This document shows positions 45,430 through 54,235 of a stretch of 64,000 nucleotides of DNA, piece by piece. Positions within the stretch are counted from its first letter, which is position 1. Each line of letters starts with the position of its first letter. The notes under the pieces were generated by a model. It did not search any database. It was given only the letters and a program-made list of their open reading frames with translations, and had not been told where the DNA came from. The stretch is from NCBI GenBank assembly GCA_014190435.1, contig BJGJ01000005.1:1-64000 (forward strand), written 5' to 3'. Source of the stretch: Methylocystaceae bacterium (GTDB lineage: Bacteria; Pseudomonadota; Alphaproteobacteria; Rhizobiales; Beijerinckiaceae). The translations under genes and the position numbers were made by a program.

Positions 45430-45452
45430 GGCCAGCTTTCTGGCCGTTTTTT
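45430..45452 (+). terminator. Rho-independent terminator after the cyclophilin pair
   Basis: GGCCAG-CTTT-CTGGCC forms a perfect 6-bp GC-rich stem, extended at its base by AAT/GTT pairing, followed by GTTTTTTA. It ends the coaD-cyclophilin transcript and separates it from queA, which starts 17 nt downstream. Confidence 0.88.
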
Positions 45453-45468
45453 ATATAGATAAATAGTA

Positions 45469-46530
45469 ATGCTCGTTGATCAGTTTAATTTTGATCTTCC
45501 TGAAGATCGAATTGCGTTAAGACCTATGCGGCCGCGCGATGCGGCGCGCATGCTTATTGTCTCGCCAAATAATCAATTTTTGGATAAACAAGTATCAGAT
45601 CTTCCATTTATGCTTCGTCCTGGTGACGCTCTCGTTATCAATAATACCAAAGTTATACATGCAAGATTGAAAGGTGAAAGATTCCGAAACGGCGTTAAAG
45701 CTGCCATTGAAGCAACACTTATAGAAAAATTAAACGAGCAGAGCTGGATAGCTTTAATAAAACCGGCAAAAAAACTTCAAGTTGGAGATATTGTCAAATT
45801 CTATTCAGATCGTATCTCTATTGAAGCAAAAGTGGAAAATAAAGAAGATGGCGGTCAGGTGACGCTTATATTCGACCATACATCGAATGATCTTGATAAA
45901 ATCATTGAACTAATTGGTGCGCCACCGCTTCCACCATATATAGCCGGAAAAAGACCAGCAGATAAGCAAGACGAGTTAGATTATCAAACTTATTTTGCTT
46001 CAAAACCTGGAGCTATTGCGGCGCCAACAGCCGGTCTTCACTTTACAAAAGAACTTATAAATAAATTATTGCAATCGGATATAAAAATATTCTCAATAAC
46101 ACTTCATGTAGGAGCCGGAACATTTGTACCAGTTAAGGTGGAGGACACGAAAGATCATATTATGCAGAGGGAATTTGCATATATTGATAAAGAAACAGCT
46201 AATCAACTTAATAGAGTTAAAAATGATGGCGGTAGAATTGTCGCAGTAGGCACTACTGCTTTGAGAGTTCTCGAGAGCGCTAGTAATGAAAACGGGTACA
46301 TAAGCTCATATAGTGATTTTACAGATATATTTATAACGCCAGGCTATAAATTTAAATTTACTGATCTACTACTAACAAATTTCCATTTGCCTAAATCTAC
46401 ACTTTTTATGCTTGTAAGCGCTTTTTCTGGATTATCAACTATGCACCTAGCTTATAGCTATGCCATAAAAAATAAATATAGATTTTATTCATATGGTGAT
46501 GCCTGTTTGTTAACTCGAGAGCAAATATGA
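45469..46530 (+). CDS. queA: S-adenosylmethionine:tRNA ribosyltransferase-isomerase QueA
   Basis: Transfers and isomerises the ribosyl moiety of SAM to preQ1-modified tRNA to make epoxyqueuosine. 'FDLPEDRIALRPMRPRDAARML' region (about 8-29), 'VINNTKVIHARL' (about 55-66), 'GAIAAPTAGLHFTKELI' (about 182-198) and 'FHLPKSTLFMLVSAFSG' (about 305-321) define the family. 353 residues, at the normal length. The 3' end runs into a triplicated ATGA motif that couples it to the unknown gene before tgt. Confidence 0.95.
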   Translation: MLVDQFNFDLPEDRIALRPMRPRDAARMLIVSPNNQFLDKQVSDLPFMLRPGDALVINNTKVIHARLKGERFRNGVKAAIEATLIEKLNEQSWIALIKPAKKLQVGDIVKFYSDRISIEAKVENKEDGGQVTLIFDHTSNDLDKIIELIGAPPLPPYIAGKRPADKQDELDYQTYFASKPGAIAAPTAGLHFTKELINKLLQSDIKIFSITLHVGAGTFVPVKVEDTKDHIMQREFAYIDKETANQLNRVKNDGGRIVAVGTTALRVLESASNENGYISSYSDFTDIFITPGYKFKFTDLLLTNFHLPKSTLFMLVSAFSGLSTMHLAYSYAIKNKYRFYSYGDACLLTREQI

Positions 46531-46881
46531 ATGAATGAATATATTTATTATCGATTAATTGCTCAGTGGTGTGAGGATCCTCATGTAGCTATTTTCACAA
46601 TGGATTTACAAATAATTGATAATTTAATTTCCTCCAATTGGGATATTTTTGGCTCATTTGATCTTGATGGCGTAAATATGCGCCCCTTTGTTTTAAGAAA
46701 AAATGGCCAAATAGATTTTGGCTCTTTAGAGCCTATTAAATGGACCACAAATTTAAGGAGTATCAAGCTCGTGATTGGTAATATTTTTTATATATCTTTT
46801 AATGATCAGGATTCAGGGACATATAAAATCGTTAAAATTGCCGCGCTAGGACAAAAGAGAAGTCGTCCAAATGTCCCTTAA
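46531..46881 (+). CDS. Unknown 116-residue protein between queA and tgt
   Basis: Begins at the third ATGA of the sequence ATGAATGAATGA that includes the queA stop, and overlaps the start of tgt by 11 bp, so it is embedded in the queuosine operon. It is soluble with no signal peptide or membrane span, rich in Ile, Asn, Asp and Trp, and its central '[19 protein letters not shown]' and '[15 protein letters not shown]' suggest an alpha/beta fold. It has a basic C-terminus ('[10 protein letters not shown]'). No family recognised. The tight coupling on both sides makes a role beside QueA or Tgt the simplest hypothesis, but none is shown. Confidence 0.75.
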   Translation: MNEYIYYRLIAQWCEDPHVAIFTMDLQIIDNLISSNWDIFGSFDLDGVNMRPFVLRKNGQIDFGSLEPIKWTTNLRSIKLVIGNIFYISFNDQDSGTYKIVKIAALGQKRSRPNVP

Positions 46882-47986
46882 ATTTACGGTTCAATCCACA
46901 GATAAAAATGCCCGCACCGGCATAATTACAACGAGCCGAGGAGTGATAAAAACACCTGTATTTATGCCTGTTGGGACGGCCGCAACCGTAAAGGCGATGG
47001 TTTTGGATGATGTTCGTTTAGCTGGAGCGGATATCATCCTTGGTAATGTCTATCATCTTATGTTGCGGCCCGGCGCAGAACGAATAGCCCGACTAGGCGG
47101 ATTACATAAATTCATGAATTGGCCATACCCAATTTTAACAGACTCGGGTGGGTTTCAAGTTATGTCGCTTTCTAAATTGAGAAAATTGTCAGAAGAAGGA
47201 GTAGTTTTCCAATCCCATATTGATGGATCAAAACATTTATTGTCGCCTGAAAGATCCCTAGAAATTCAGGATTTGTTGGGTTCAGATATTCAAATGCAAT
47301 TTGATGAATGTATTAAACTACCATGCTCTGATGATGAGGCGTCTCGGGCAATGAATTTATCGTTGCGATGGGCAGCCCGATCGCGAGAAGCGTTCCACAA
47401 TGTTGATGGGCGAGGAATTTTCGGAATTGTTCAAGGCGGATCGAATAAAGAATTGCGACATCAAAGCGCAAAATTTTTAGCGGAAATGGATTTTGATGGA
47501 CTAGCCGTGGGCGGATTAGCAGTAGGTGAACCCCAGCAGATTATGTTAGAAATGCTAGAGTCAACCCTTCCTCATCTTCCAACAAATAAACCACATTATT
47601 TAATGGGTGTGGGTACTCCCGATGATATCATCAAGGCTGTCTGTCGCGGTATAGATATGTTTGATTGTGTCATGCCAACAAGGGCAGGGAGACATGGCTT
47701 AGCATATACGCGATATGGCGCAATTAATATAAGAAATGCTAAATATGCAGATGATCCTCGTCCTTTAGACCCTCAATCAGCCTGCGTCGCGACTAATGGC
47801 TATTCTCGCGCCTATCTCCATCATTTGGTCAGATCACATGAGATTTTAGGAATGATGTTATTAACACAATCGAATATTGCTTATTATCTCAATTTAATGC
47901 AGGGCATTAGAGATGCTATTACTAATAAATCCTTTGAAGAATTTGCCCTAAAAACTACAGAAGATTGGAAAACAGGCGATATTTAA
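46871..47986 (+). CDS. tgt: Queuine/preQ1 tRNA-guanine transglycosylase with degraded zinc site
   Basis: Exchanges G34 of GUN-anticodon tRNAs for preQ1. The catalytic aspartates are present: '[12 protein letters not shown]' (about 88-99) and '[14 protein letters not shown]' (about 263-276), as are '[11 protein letters not shown]' and '[11 protein letters not shown]'. The zinc site is not. Where Zymomonas Tgt has Cys318, Cys320, Cys323 and His349, this protein reads '[14 protein letters not shown]' and '[10 protein letters not shown]', so the first Cys is Ser, the third is Thr, and the His is Ser; only the middle Cys remains. 371 residues, no frameshift, and all else intact. Either the fold is stable without zinc or activity is altered. 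Start codon overlaps the unknown gene by 11 bp. Confidence 0.92.
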   Translation: MSLKFTVQSTDKNARTGIITTSRGVIKTPVFMPVGTAATVKAMVLDDVRLAGADIILGNVYHLMLRPGAERIARLGGLHKFMNWPYPILTDSGGFQVMSLSKLRKLSEEGVVFQSHIDGSKHLLSPERSLEIQDLLGSDIQMQFDECIKLPCSDDEASRAMNLSLRWAARSREAFHNVDGRGIFGIVQGGSNKELRHQSAKFLAEMDFDGLAVGGLAVGEPQQIMLEMLESTLPHLPTNKPHYLMGVGTPDDIIKAVCRGIDMFDCVMPTRAGRHGLAYTRYGAINIRNAKYADDPRPLDPQSACVATNGYSRAYLHHLVRSHEILGMMLLTQSNIAYYLNLMQGIRDAITNKSFEEFALKTTEDWKTGDI

Positions 47987-48027
47987 ATGATCATTTTTAA
48001 TTCCTATTTCATGGGTTTTCAATAATC

Positions 48028-49239
48028 ATGATCAAGCATATTAATAATAAAAAAATTAAGTCATTTTTAAAAGAGATTGTAGAATTTAATAATTTCAATA
48101 AGAAAACCGTCAAATTTCAAGATGAAGATATAACCTATTTTATCAATGAATATTGGACTTCAAAACAGCGTGCATGTTCAAATTTACACGAAATAAGCTA
48201 TAGAGCTTGCTTTAAACCCCAACTTCCTGAGTTTTTCATACAAAGATTAACTCACAAAGGACATCGAGTTTATGATCCATTTATGGGAAGAGGAACAACG
48301 CCTATACAGTCAGCCTTAATGGGAAGACAAGCTGCAGGTTCAGATATTAATCCACTTTCTTTGCTTTTAACTAGGCCCAGAATTAATCCTCCAAAAATAG
48401 AAGAAATTAAATTTAGATTAGATAGTTTGGATTTAGCAGGTAAAACTGCAGCAGAATTGCGTGAGGATCTACTGCCTTTTTTTCATATAAAAACTTTAAA
48501 TCAAATCTGCTTTTTAAGACAATTTCTTTTAGAGACAACGCCGATTACTGGAAAGGTAGATCCAATTAATGACTGGATCAGAATGGTAGCTGTAAGCAGA
48601 CTGACAGGGCATTCGCCTGGATTCTTTTCTACATATACATTACCTCCAAATCAGGCAGTATCTATAGAATCACAAATAAAAATAAATAAAAAACGCAATC
48701 AAATAGCAGAAGAAAAGGATATAGGTTCTCTCATCTATAAAAAATCAAAATTTCTTCTAAAAAATTATACCCCTATTATTGCAAATAAATCAGATTTGTT
48801 TATTTCTGAGGCTTATAATTTAACTCATCTAAAAGATAACTCAATAGATTTAGTTGTTACATCTCCGCCGTTTTTAAACATTGTCAATTATAAGTTAGAC
48901 AACTGGATGCGTAATTGGTTTGCTGGTGTAAATGAAAATATCAATATATCTCACATAGGTAATTTAAATGAATGGACTCAAATGATCCATATTGTAATTA
49001 AAGAACTCGCGCGCGTTATTAAGCCTGGCGGGTTTTTGGCGTTTGAAGTAGGGGAGGTGAAAGGGGGAAAATATAACCTAGAAAAAAATGTTTGGCATTG
49101 TATGAATAATCTACCTTTTGACCGCTTATGTATCATTATCAATCAACAGAATTTCACTAAAACAGCAAACTGCTGGGGCATCAGCAATAACGAACGTGGC
49201 GTAAATACAAATAGAATTGTTGTTGCCCAAAAAACTTAG
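48028..49239 (+). CDS. Putative DNA methyltransferase (amino-methyltransferase type), orphan
   Basis: 403 residues. A SAM-binding motif I of the FxGxG type, 'VYDPFMGRGTTPIQSALMG' (about 81-99), precedes the catalytic motif IV 'VVTSPPFLNIVNY' (about 275-287), and 'RVIKPGGFLAFEVGEVKGG' (about 330-348) follows. TSPPF is usual for N4-cytosine or N6-adenine enzymes; the I-before-IV order with a TSPP motif is a less common arrangement. No endonuclease gene is adjacent, so it behaves as an orphan or as an RNA/DNA methylase of another kind. It follows tgt by 41 nt on the same strand; its stop overlaps that of convergent recG by 4 bp. Very AT-rich. Confidence 0.8.
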   Translation: MIKHINNKKIKSFLKEIVEFNNFNKKTVKFQDEDITYFINEYWTSKQRACSNLHEISYRACFKPQLPEFFIQRLTHKGHRVYDPFMGRGTTPIQSALMGRQAAGSDINPLSLLLTRPRINPPKIEEIKFRLDSLDLAGKTAAELREDLLPFFHIKTLNQICFLRQFLLETTPITGKVDPINDWIRMVAVSRLTGHSPGFFSTYTLPPNQAVSIESQIKINKKRNQIAEEKDIGSLIYKKSKFLLKNYTPIIANKSDLFISEAYNLTHLKDNSIDLVVTSPPFLNIVNYKLDNWMRNWFAGVNENINISHIGNLNEWTQMIHIVIKELARVIKPGGFLAFEVGEVKGGKYNLEKNVWHCMNNLPFDRLCIIINQQNFTKTANCWGISNNERGVNTNRIVVAQKT

Positions 49240-51347
49240 CCTGCGCGTAATAACCTTAAGGCATCATCTTTTTCAAACAAATACAGTAAAATTCGCAGGG
49301 CTTGACCTCGGTTGCTTAATAAATTTGGATCCTTATTAAGAATAACGTTTGAGTAATCGTGGGCAACAGCAAGCAATCGAGCATGCTCTTTCAAATTTGC
49401 CACTATGAAACTAGGTAATCCTGCCTGTTTTGTTCCTAGTATTTCTCCTTCACCGCGTAATCTTAAATCCTCTTCTGCAATTCGAAAACCGTCTTGTGTT
49501 TGACGAATCATCATTAATCTAGATTTTGCCATTTCGCCTAACGGCGGTTTATATAACAAGATACAACTGGACTTAATGCTCCCTCGACCTACGCGTCCTC
49601 TTAATTGATGTAATTGCGATAGGCCAAATCTTTCTGCATGTTCAATTACGATAATGTTTGCAGTAGGAACGTCAACCCCTACCTCAATAACTGTTGTCGC
49701 CACTAGAATTTTGGTTTTACCAAACTTAAATAATTCCATAGCATGATTTTTGTCATCATTTTTCATTTTGCCATGTATCAGTCCAACACTATCGCCAAAA
49801 ATTGACTGTAAATAACTTAGGCGATCTTGTGCTGCGGATAGATCTAATTCATCATTTTCTTCAACAAGAGGGCATACCCAATAAGCTTGTGAGCCTTTAA
49901 TGATTGCCCTGCGTAGAGCTTCTATAATTTCATCTAGTCTAGATATTGGTAATGCCCTTGTATCGATATCTGATCGATTTATCGGTTTTTCATCAAGGAT
50001 TGATATATCCATATCGCCAAAGGTTGTCAGAGCAAGAGTTCTCGGTATTGGCGTAGCGGTCATAACCAAAAGATCTACTGCTTCCCCTTTGTTTGAAAGC
50101 AATAATCTTTGTTCAACGCCAAATCTGTGCTGTTCATCGATTATTGCTATTCCTAAGGATTTAAATTCTATTGTATCTTGTAGTATTGCATGTGTGCCAA
50201 TTATTATATTTATTTGACCTTGGGCCAATTTATCGACAATGTCTTTTCTTTTTGAATTAGACAATTTACCCGTTAACAATTCTATTTTAATTTCTGTATT
50301 TTTTAGAATTTTTTTTATATTTTCAAAATGTTGCCTCGCTAAAATTTCTGTTGGAGCCATAAAAGCTGCTTGCTCGCCACCTTCTACTACATAAAGCATG
50401 GATAATAGTGAAATAATAGTTTTACCTGAACCAACATCACCTTGTACGAGACGAAGCATTTTATTATTTGACATCAAATCCATTTTAATTTCGTTTAATA
50501 CATTTTTTTGAGCACTTGTTAAACTATAAGGTAACGTATTAATAATTTTGGCTAAAAGATTATCAGAGATGTTTCTCTTTTCTCGATAAACACGTTTTAT
50601 TCTTGCTCTTATTAAACCTAATGCTAATTGACCTGCTAGTAATTCATCCAGAGCTAATCGTTGTCGAGACGCATGCTTAGGTGATAGAGCAAAAATATTT
50701 TCTGGTCTGTGGACTGACATTATTGCCACATAAAAACTAGGCAGCTTAAAAGATTTCAATACGTTTGGTTCATGCCACTCATCAAAATTTGGTAATTTTT
50801 CAAGCGCATAATCTGTAGCTTTAGTAATATATCTTGGAAACAGTCCTTGAGTAAGTCGATAAACAGGCTCTACTTGAGGTAATTTGAGAAACGCCTCTTC
50901 ATCAAGTATTCGATCTGGATGAACAATTTGAAGATGACGATCGTATATTTCAATTTTTCCAGAAACCCATCGAGTGGACCCAATAGGGAGACTTTTCATA
51001 AGCCATTCAGGATTGGCTCGGAAAAATAAAAGATCTAACTCACCACTATCATCTCTTACGATAACTCTTATAGGAGTTGTTTTATTTATTATTTTACTTA
51101 TTTTATATTCTATCACCACAACTTTTATCACAACAATTTTATCAATAATTGCATCTGCAATTAATACTCGGTGACTCCGATCTATTATATTTATCGGTAA
51201 ATTAAAAAGTATATCAATAATTCTCGCTTGTGAGATTTGCTGACGAGATGGCGCTAACAATCTATTAATTAAATTCGCCGTTTTCTCACCTATGCCAGGG
51301 ATTGCGGCAACACGTCCAAATAACGGAGTGAGCAGGTCAGGGCGCAT
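49236..51347 (-). CDS. recG: ATP-dependent DNA helicase RecG
   Basis: Branch-migrating helicase that regresses forks and processes recombination intermediates. Wedge/OB region with 'RVIVRDDSGELDLLFFR' (about 93-109), Walker A 'LVQGDVGSGKTIISLLSML' (about 299-317), DEQH box 'IAIIDEQHRFGVEQR' (about 399-413), 'VMTATPIPRTLALT' (motif III), and motif VI 'QLHQLRGRVGRGS' (about 589-601) are intact. 703 residues is typical for alphaproteobacteria. Strongly AT-rich compared with the genes before 46 kb. Monocistronic, 32 nt downstream of the dipeptidase gene on the same strand (dipeptidase is downstream in transcription order of pyrE). Confidence 0.95.
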   Translation of the reverse strand: MRPDLLTPLFGRVAAIPGIGEKTANLINRLLAPSRQQISQARIIDILFNLPINIIDRSHRVLIADAIIDKIVVIKVVVIEYKISKIINKTTPIRVIVRDDSGELDLLFFRANPEWLMKSLPIGSTRWVSGKIEIYDRHLQIVHPDRILDEEAFLKLPQVEPVYRLTQGLFPRYITKATDYALEKLPNFDEWHEPNVLKSFKLPSFYVAIMSVHRPENIFALSPKHASRQRLALDELLAGQLALGLIRARIKRVYREKRNISDNLLAKIINTLPYSLTSAQKNVLNEIKMDLMSNNKMLRLVQGDVGSGKTIISLLSMLYVVEGGEQAAFMAPTEILARQHFENIKKILKNTEIKIELLTGKLSNSKRKDIVDKLAQGQINIIIGTHAILQDTIEFKSLGIAIIDEQHRFGVEQRLLLSNKGEAVDLLVMTATPIPRTLALTTFGDMDISILDEKPINRSDIDTRALPISRLDEIIEALRRAIIKGSQAYWVCPLVEENDELDLSAAQDRLSYLQSIFGDSVGLIHGKMKNDDKNHAMELFKFGKTKILVATTVIEVGVDVPTANIIVIEHAERFGLSQLHQLRGRVGRGSIKSSCILLYKPPLGEMAKSRLMMIRQTQDGFRIAEEDLRLRGEGEILGTKQAGLPSFIVANLKEHARLLAVAHDYSNVILNKDPNLLSNRGQALRILLYLFEKDDALRLLRAG

Positions 51348-51379
51348 AGGATTTATTTCCTATAATAATTTTTGTTGAG

Positions 51380-52033
51380 TTATTCTATTTCTATATCATA
51401 TACCGGCGCATCAATAGCCACCTTATAAGTAAAGTGCCACCACTCGCGGGGATAGTTAGTAAAATTATGCTGACTCAATAAATGACTTAATAATTTTCGA
51501 TTTTCTGCTACTTTTGTTGTTCTAGTATTTTCTGTCCAAGACTCTTTCCCAAAAAAATCAAAAGGAGTTCCAAAATTTAATCCTTTTATTCCTATATCTA
51601 CCGCTAATCCTGTTGAATGCATTGATTTTTCGGCTATGTATCCTTGCTCAAAAAGTTTTTTCTTTTCAACATTTGGATAAAATTCTTTTTTTGTTGCCTC
51701 ATTATTTGTTGCGGCCCAGTTGATAAATGACAAAACAGCGCGCTGTGGGCGATAGCAATCAAAAACTACTAAATTTAAACCAAGAACTTGTGCATCGATT
51801 TGAGCTTTTTTCAGTGCTTGGGCAACTTCTGTTCTCAACCAGCATTCTGGTGACTTATAGCCTGGCACGGTATGTCCAGTAAAATTATGTGATCCATAAT
51901 AGCGAATATCTTCTTTAATATCAGGCGCTATATCTTTCAATTTTGAAAAACCAGCCGGCAATTCAGAGCTTGTTGCTGAGGAACTAATACAAAAAGCTAA
52001 AATTATGAATATATACTTATTCAATCTAATCAT
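51380..52033 (-). CDS. ddpX: D-alanyl-D-alanine dipeptidase (VanX/DdpX family)
   Basis: A zinc dipeptidase predicted to cleave D-Ala-D-Ala. From the ATG at 52033 there is a signal peptide ('MIRLNKYIFIILAFCISSS'), placing it in the periplasm. The zinc and catalytic motifs of the family are present: 'FDCYRPQRAVLSF' (about 109-121), 'SMHSTGLAVDIGI' (SxHxxGxAxD; about 153-165) and 'EWWHFTYK' near the end. The track start (52093) lies in pyrE and is rejected. VanX itself is cytoplasmic and linked to glycopeptide resistance; periplasmic relatives in Gram-negatives more likely recycle wall peptides or D-Ala. No vanH or vanA partner is present. Confidence 0.88.
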   Translation of the reverse strand: MIRLNKYIFIILAFCISSSATSSELPAGFSKLKDIAPDIKEDIRYYGSHNFTGHTVPGYKSPECWLRTEVAQALKKAQIDAQVLGLNLVVFDCYRPQRAVLSFINWAATNNEATKKEFYPNVEKKKLFEQGYIAEKSMHSTGLAVDIGIKGLNFGTPFDFFGKESWTENTRTTKVAENRKLLSHLLSQHNFTNYPREWWHFTYKVAIDAPVYDIEIE

Positions 52034-52073
52034 CAGAACGGGTTTCCAGCTTAGGAAGGCTACTCTCAGATTC

Positions 52074-52748
52074 TTAGTTTTTAGCCCCGCCATGATTTGC
52101 TGACCATTGTACTGGATCTGAAATAAATGCCTCTATTTCGTTTAATTCCTGCTTGCTAAAATATTGATTTTTTGTAGCAATATTTAAAACATCCCGCCAG
52201 GTTGCTAGATAATATAAATTTATATTTTGAGATTCTAAGTCCTCTCTTGCTCCAGAAAATATATCATAAAAAAAGTAGACAAACACATCATTACATTGCT
52301 GTCCTGAATCTCTGATTGCTTGCACAAAATCTTTCTTAGAACCACCATCAGTAGCTAAATCTTCGACTAACAATACTTTAGCATTTTCTTGTAATAGCCC
52401 TTCGATACACGCATTACGGCCAAAACCTTTTGGTTTTTTTCTTACATATTGCATCGGTAAATGCATTTCGTCGGCAAGCCAGGCTGCGAAAGGTATTCCA
52501 GCAGTTTCGCCGCCGGCTATCACATCTAGACTTTCATAGCCAATATGGGTTTGAATTTTAACAACTGCAAAATGATTTAATTTTTTTCTTAACCTCGGAA
52601 AAGAGATTATTTTTCTCATATCAATATATACGGGAGACGCCCACCCAGCTGTTGTTTTGAATGGCGTTGTTGTATTAACAAGAATAGCTTCAACTTCAAT
52701 TAAAGCTTTTGCAGTCTCTTGTGCAGCAAAACGATCATCATTTGACAT
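52074..52748 (-). CDS. pyrE: Orotate phosphoribosyltransferase
   Basis: Joins orotate to PRPP in pyrimidine synthesis. N-terminal 'WASPVYIDMRKIISFPRLRK' (about 35-54), the loop motif 'MQYVRKKPKGFGRNACIEG' (about 98-116) and the PRPP site 'VLLVEDLATDGGSKKDF' (about 124-140) identify it; the PRPP motif here has LATDGGSK where many have VTTGGS, the form seen in a long alphaproteobacterial subgroup. 224 residues. It is co-directional with the dipeptidase gene 40 nt downstream. Confidence 0.9.
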   Translation of the reverse strand: MSNDDRFAAQETAKALIEVEAILVNTTTPFKTTAGWASPVYIDMRKIISFPRLRKKLNHFAVVKIQTHIGYESLDVIAGGETAGIPFAAWLADEMHLPMQYVRKKPKGFGRNACIEGLLQENAKVLLVEDLATDGGSKKDFVQAIRDSGQQCNDVFVYFFYDIFSGAREDLESQNINLYYLATWRDVLNIATKNQYFSKQELNEIEAFISDPVQWSANHGGAKN

Positions 52749-52887
52749 AATCTTTATACCCTTATCCTTATAAATAGTCTCATATTATGTTCTAACAAAG
52801 TCATCTTATTCGTGTTAGCTTGATTGCTGTGATCTCGCTTATTAGAATATTTTCTAACATATGCATTGATGTGCGGAGAATAAGAAT

Positions 52888-53370
52888 ATGCCAATCCGTC
52901 TCCTAAAAATTATTATAACAGCCTCGGTAGGAATACTTGTATTTATTGTTGGACTAAATAATATCCTAGATTACTCCACGAATTTCGATTTTGTAAAACA
53001 TATCCTCTCTATGGATATGTATCCAGAGGGTCCGTTTCAGTCCAGAGCTGTTTTAAGCGCCTCTCTCCATCATTTATGCTATATGTTTATTATTTTTGTA
53101 GAATGCGCTGGATCCGGTTTGACGCTTTATGGAGCAAAACGCCTATGGAACGCCCGGCATTTAGTTAGCAAAAGTTTTAATCAATCCAAAAGCCAGGCTC
53201 TCCTGGGCATGGGGAGTCTTTTTACCCTATACTTACTAGGGTTCATGGCGATTGGCGGAGAGTGGTTTCAAATGTGGCGAGACGGCATCTATAATGCTCA
53301 AGAGCCAGTATTTAGGTTCATTGTCTGCATTGGTATTGCTATCTTGATTGTTAACCAACCAGATGAATAG
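52888..53370 (+). CDS. DUF2165 family small membrane protein
   Basis: 160 residues with four hydrophobic segments ('ITASVGILVFIVGLNNIL', 'LHHLCYMFIIFVECAGSGL', 'LFTLYLLGFMAIGGEWFQMW' and 'FIVCIGIAILIVN') and the family signature in 'GGEWFQMWRD' and 'NNILDYSTNFDFVKHILSMD' region. Function unknown; common in proteobacteria. It is convergent with tRNA-Leu, 33 nt away, and divergent from pyrE. Confidence 0.88.
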   Translation: MPIRLLKIIITASVGILVFIVGLNNILDYSTNFDFVKHILSMDMYPEGPFQSRAVLSASLHHLCYMFIIFVECAGSGLTLYGAKRLWNARHLVSKSFNQSKSQALLGMGSLFTLYLLGFMAIGGEWFQMWRDGIYNAQEPVFRFIVCIGIAILIVNQPDE

Positions 53371-53403
53371 AGGACCGGCTCAATTTGTCGCGTATCGGGT
53401 TAG

Positions 53404-53488
53404 TGGTGCCCCTGGCCGGAGTCGAACCAGCACTCCTTGCGGAACTCGATTTTGAGTCGAGCGCGTCTACCAATTCCGCCACAGGGGC
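53404..53488 (-). tRNA. tRNA-Leu (anticodon CAA)
   Basis: Reverse complement folds as a class II tRNA: acceptor GCCCCTG/CAGGGGC, D-arm with GGCGGAATTGGTAGACGC, anticodon stem CTCGA/TCGAG with loop CTCAAAA (anticodon CAA), a variable arm, T-arm with TTCGACT, discriminator A and encoded CCA at 53404-53406. The ORF-track readings across it are artefacts. Confidence 0.97.
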
Positions 53489-53649
53489 TCCTTTATGCAG
53501 AAGCCACTGGCAACCGCTGAGCGCTGCGGATTTTAGTCGGGCAGAGCACGCCGTCAACCCATTAGGTCTGTTTAAATTTTAACTAACAAGACTTATGCTC
53601 ATTTTTAGTCGTTTACCATCATGCCGTCATCTCGAGCAAAAGAGCTATA

Positions 53650-54228
53650 ATGAAGAAATTATACGATTGGACCATGTCACTTGCCGCCAGCCCGCATGCT
53701 ACTTGGGCGCTTGGTGCCATTGCTTTTGCAGAGAGCTCTTTCTTTCCGGTCCCTCCGGACGTCATTCTTGTTCCAATGACCCTGGCGCAACCAAAAAAGG
53801 CTTGGGCTTATGCGTCGATTTGCACCATCGCCTCTGTAGCAGGCGGCGCTTTAGGCTATGCCATTGGTGCCTTATTTTTTGATACCATCGGTCAGTGGTT
53901 AGTATCCCTATATGGATATGGTGCTAAAATAGAGAGTCTGCGTCAGTTTTATGCTGAATGGGGCGCGCTTTTTATTTTGGTTAAGGGCTTCACACCCATC
54001 CCTTATAAATTAGTTACGATTGTCTCGGGCTTATTGGCTTATAATTTTCCTCTATTTATTTGCTTATCCATCATTACGAGAGGAGCAAGATTTTTCATAC
54101 TCACAGCTGCTATTAATCACTTTGGCGATACAATACGTGAAAAACTTGAAAGTCATTTTGGGCTTTTCATTGGAGTAATGATTCTAATTGTTGTAGCTGG
54201 CTTTGCCCTAGCTGCTAAAATGTTTTGA
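53650..54228 (+). CDS. YqaA/DedA-related (VTT domain) membrane protein
   Basis: 192 residues with several membrane spans. The VTT/SNARE-associated signature is visible: 'FAESSFFPVPPDVILVPM' (about 26-43), 'AGGALGYAIGALFFDTIG' (about 63-80), and 'KGFTPIPYKLVTIVSGLL' (about 108-125). This is the YqaA subgroup, thought to handle lipid translocation; DedA relatives are flippases of undecaprenyl phosphate or phospholipids. It is followed after 7 nt by dsbB, so they form a small envelope operon. Confidence 0.88.
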   Translation: MKKLYDWTMSLAASPHATWALGAIAFAESSFFPVPPDVILVPMTLAQPKKAWAYASICTIASVAGGALGYAIGALFFDTIGQWLVSLYGYGAKIESLRQFYAEWGALFILVKGFTPIPYKLVTIVSGLLAYNFPLFICLSIITRGARFFILTAAINHFGDTIREKLESHFGLFIGVMILIVVAGFALAAKMF

Positions 54229-54235
54229 GAAGATA

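Noticed and set aside
51380-52033. VanX-type dipeptidase as a vancomycin resistance determinant
   Set aside because: No vanH, vanA or vanRS partners, and a signal peptide places the enzyme in the periplasm of a Gram-negative cell.
53385-53582. ORFs on both strands across tRNA-Leu (track 53351-53557 and 53385-53582)
   Set aside because: They are readings through a complete tRNA gene.
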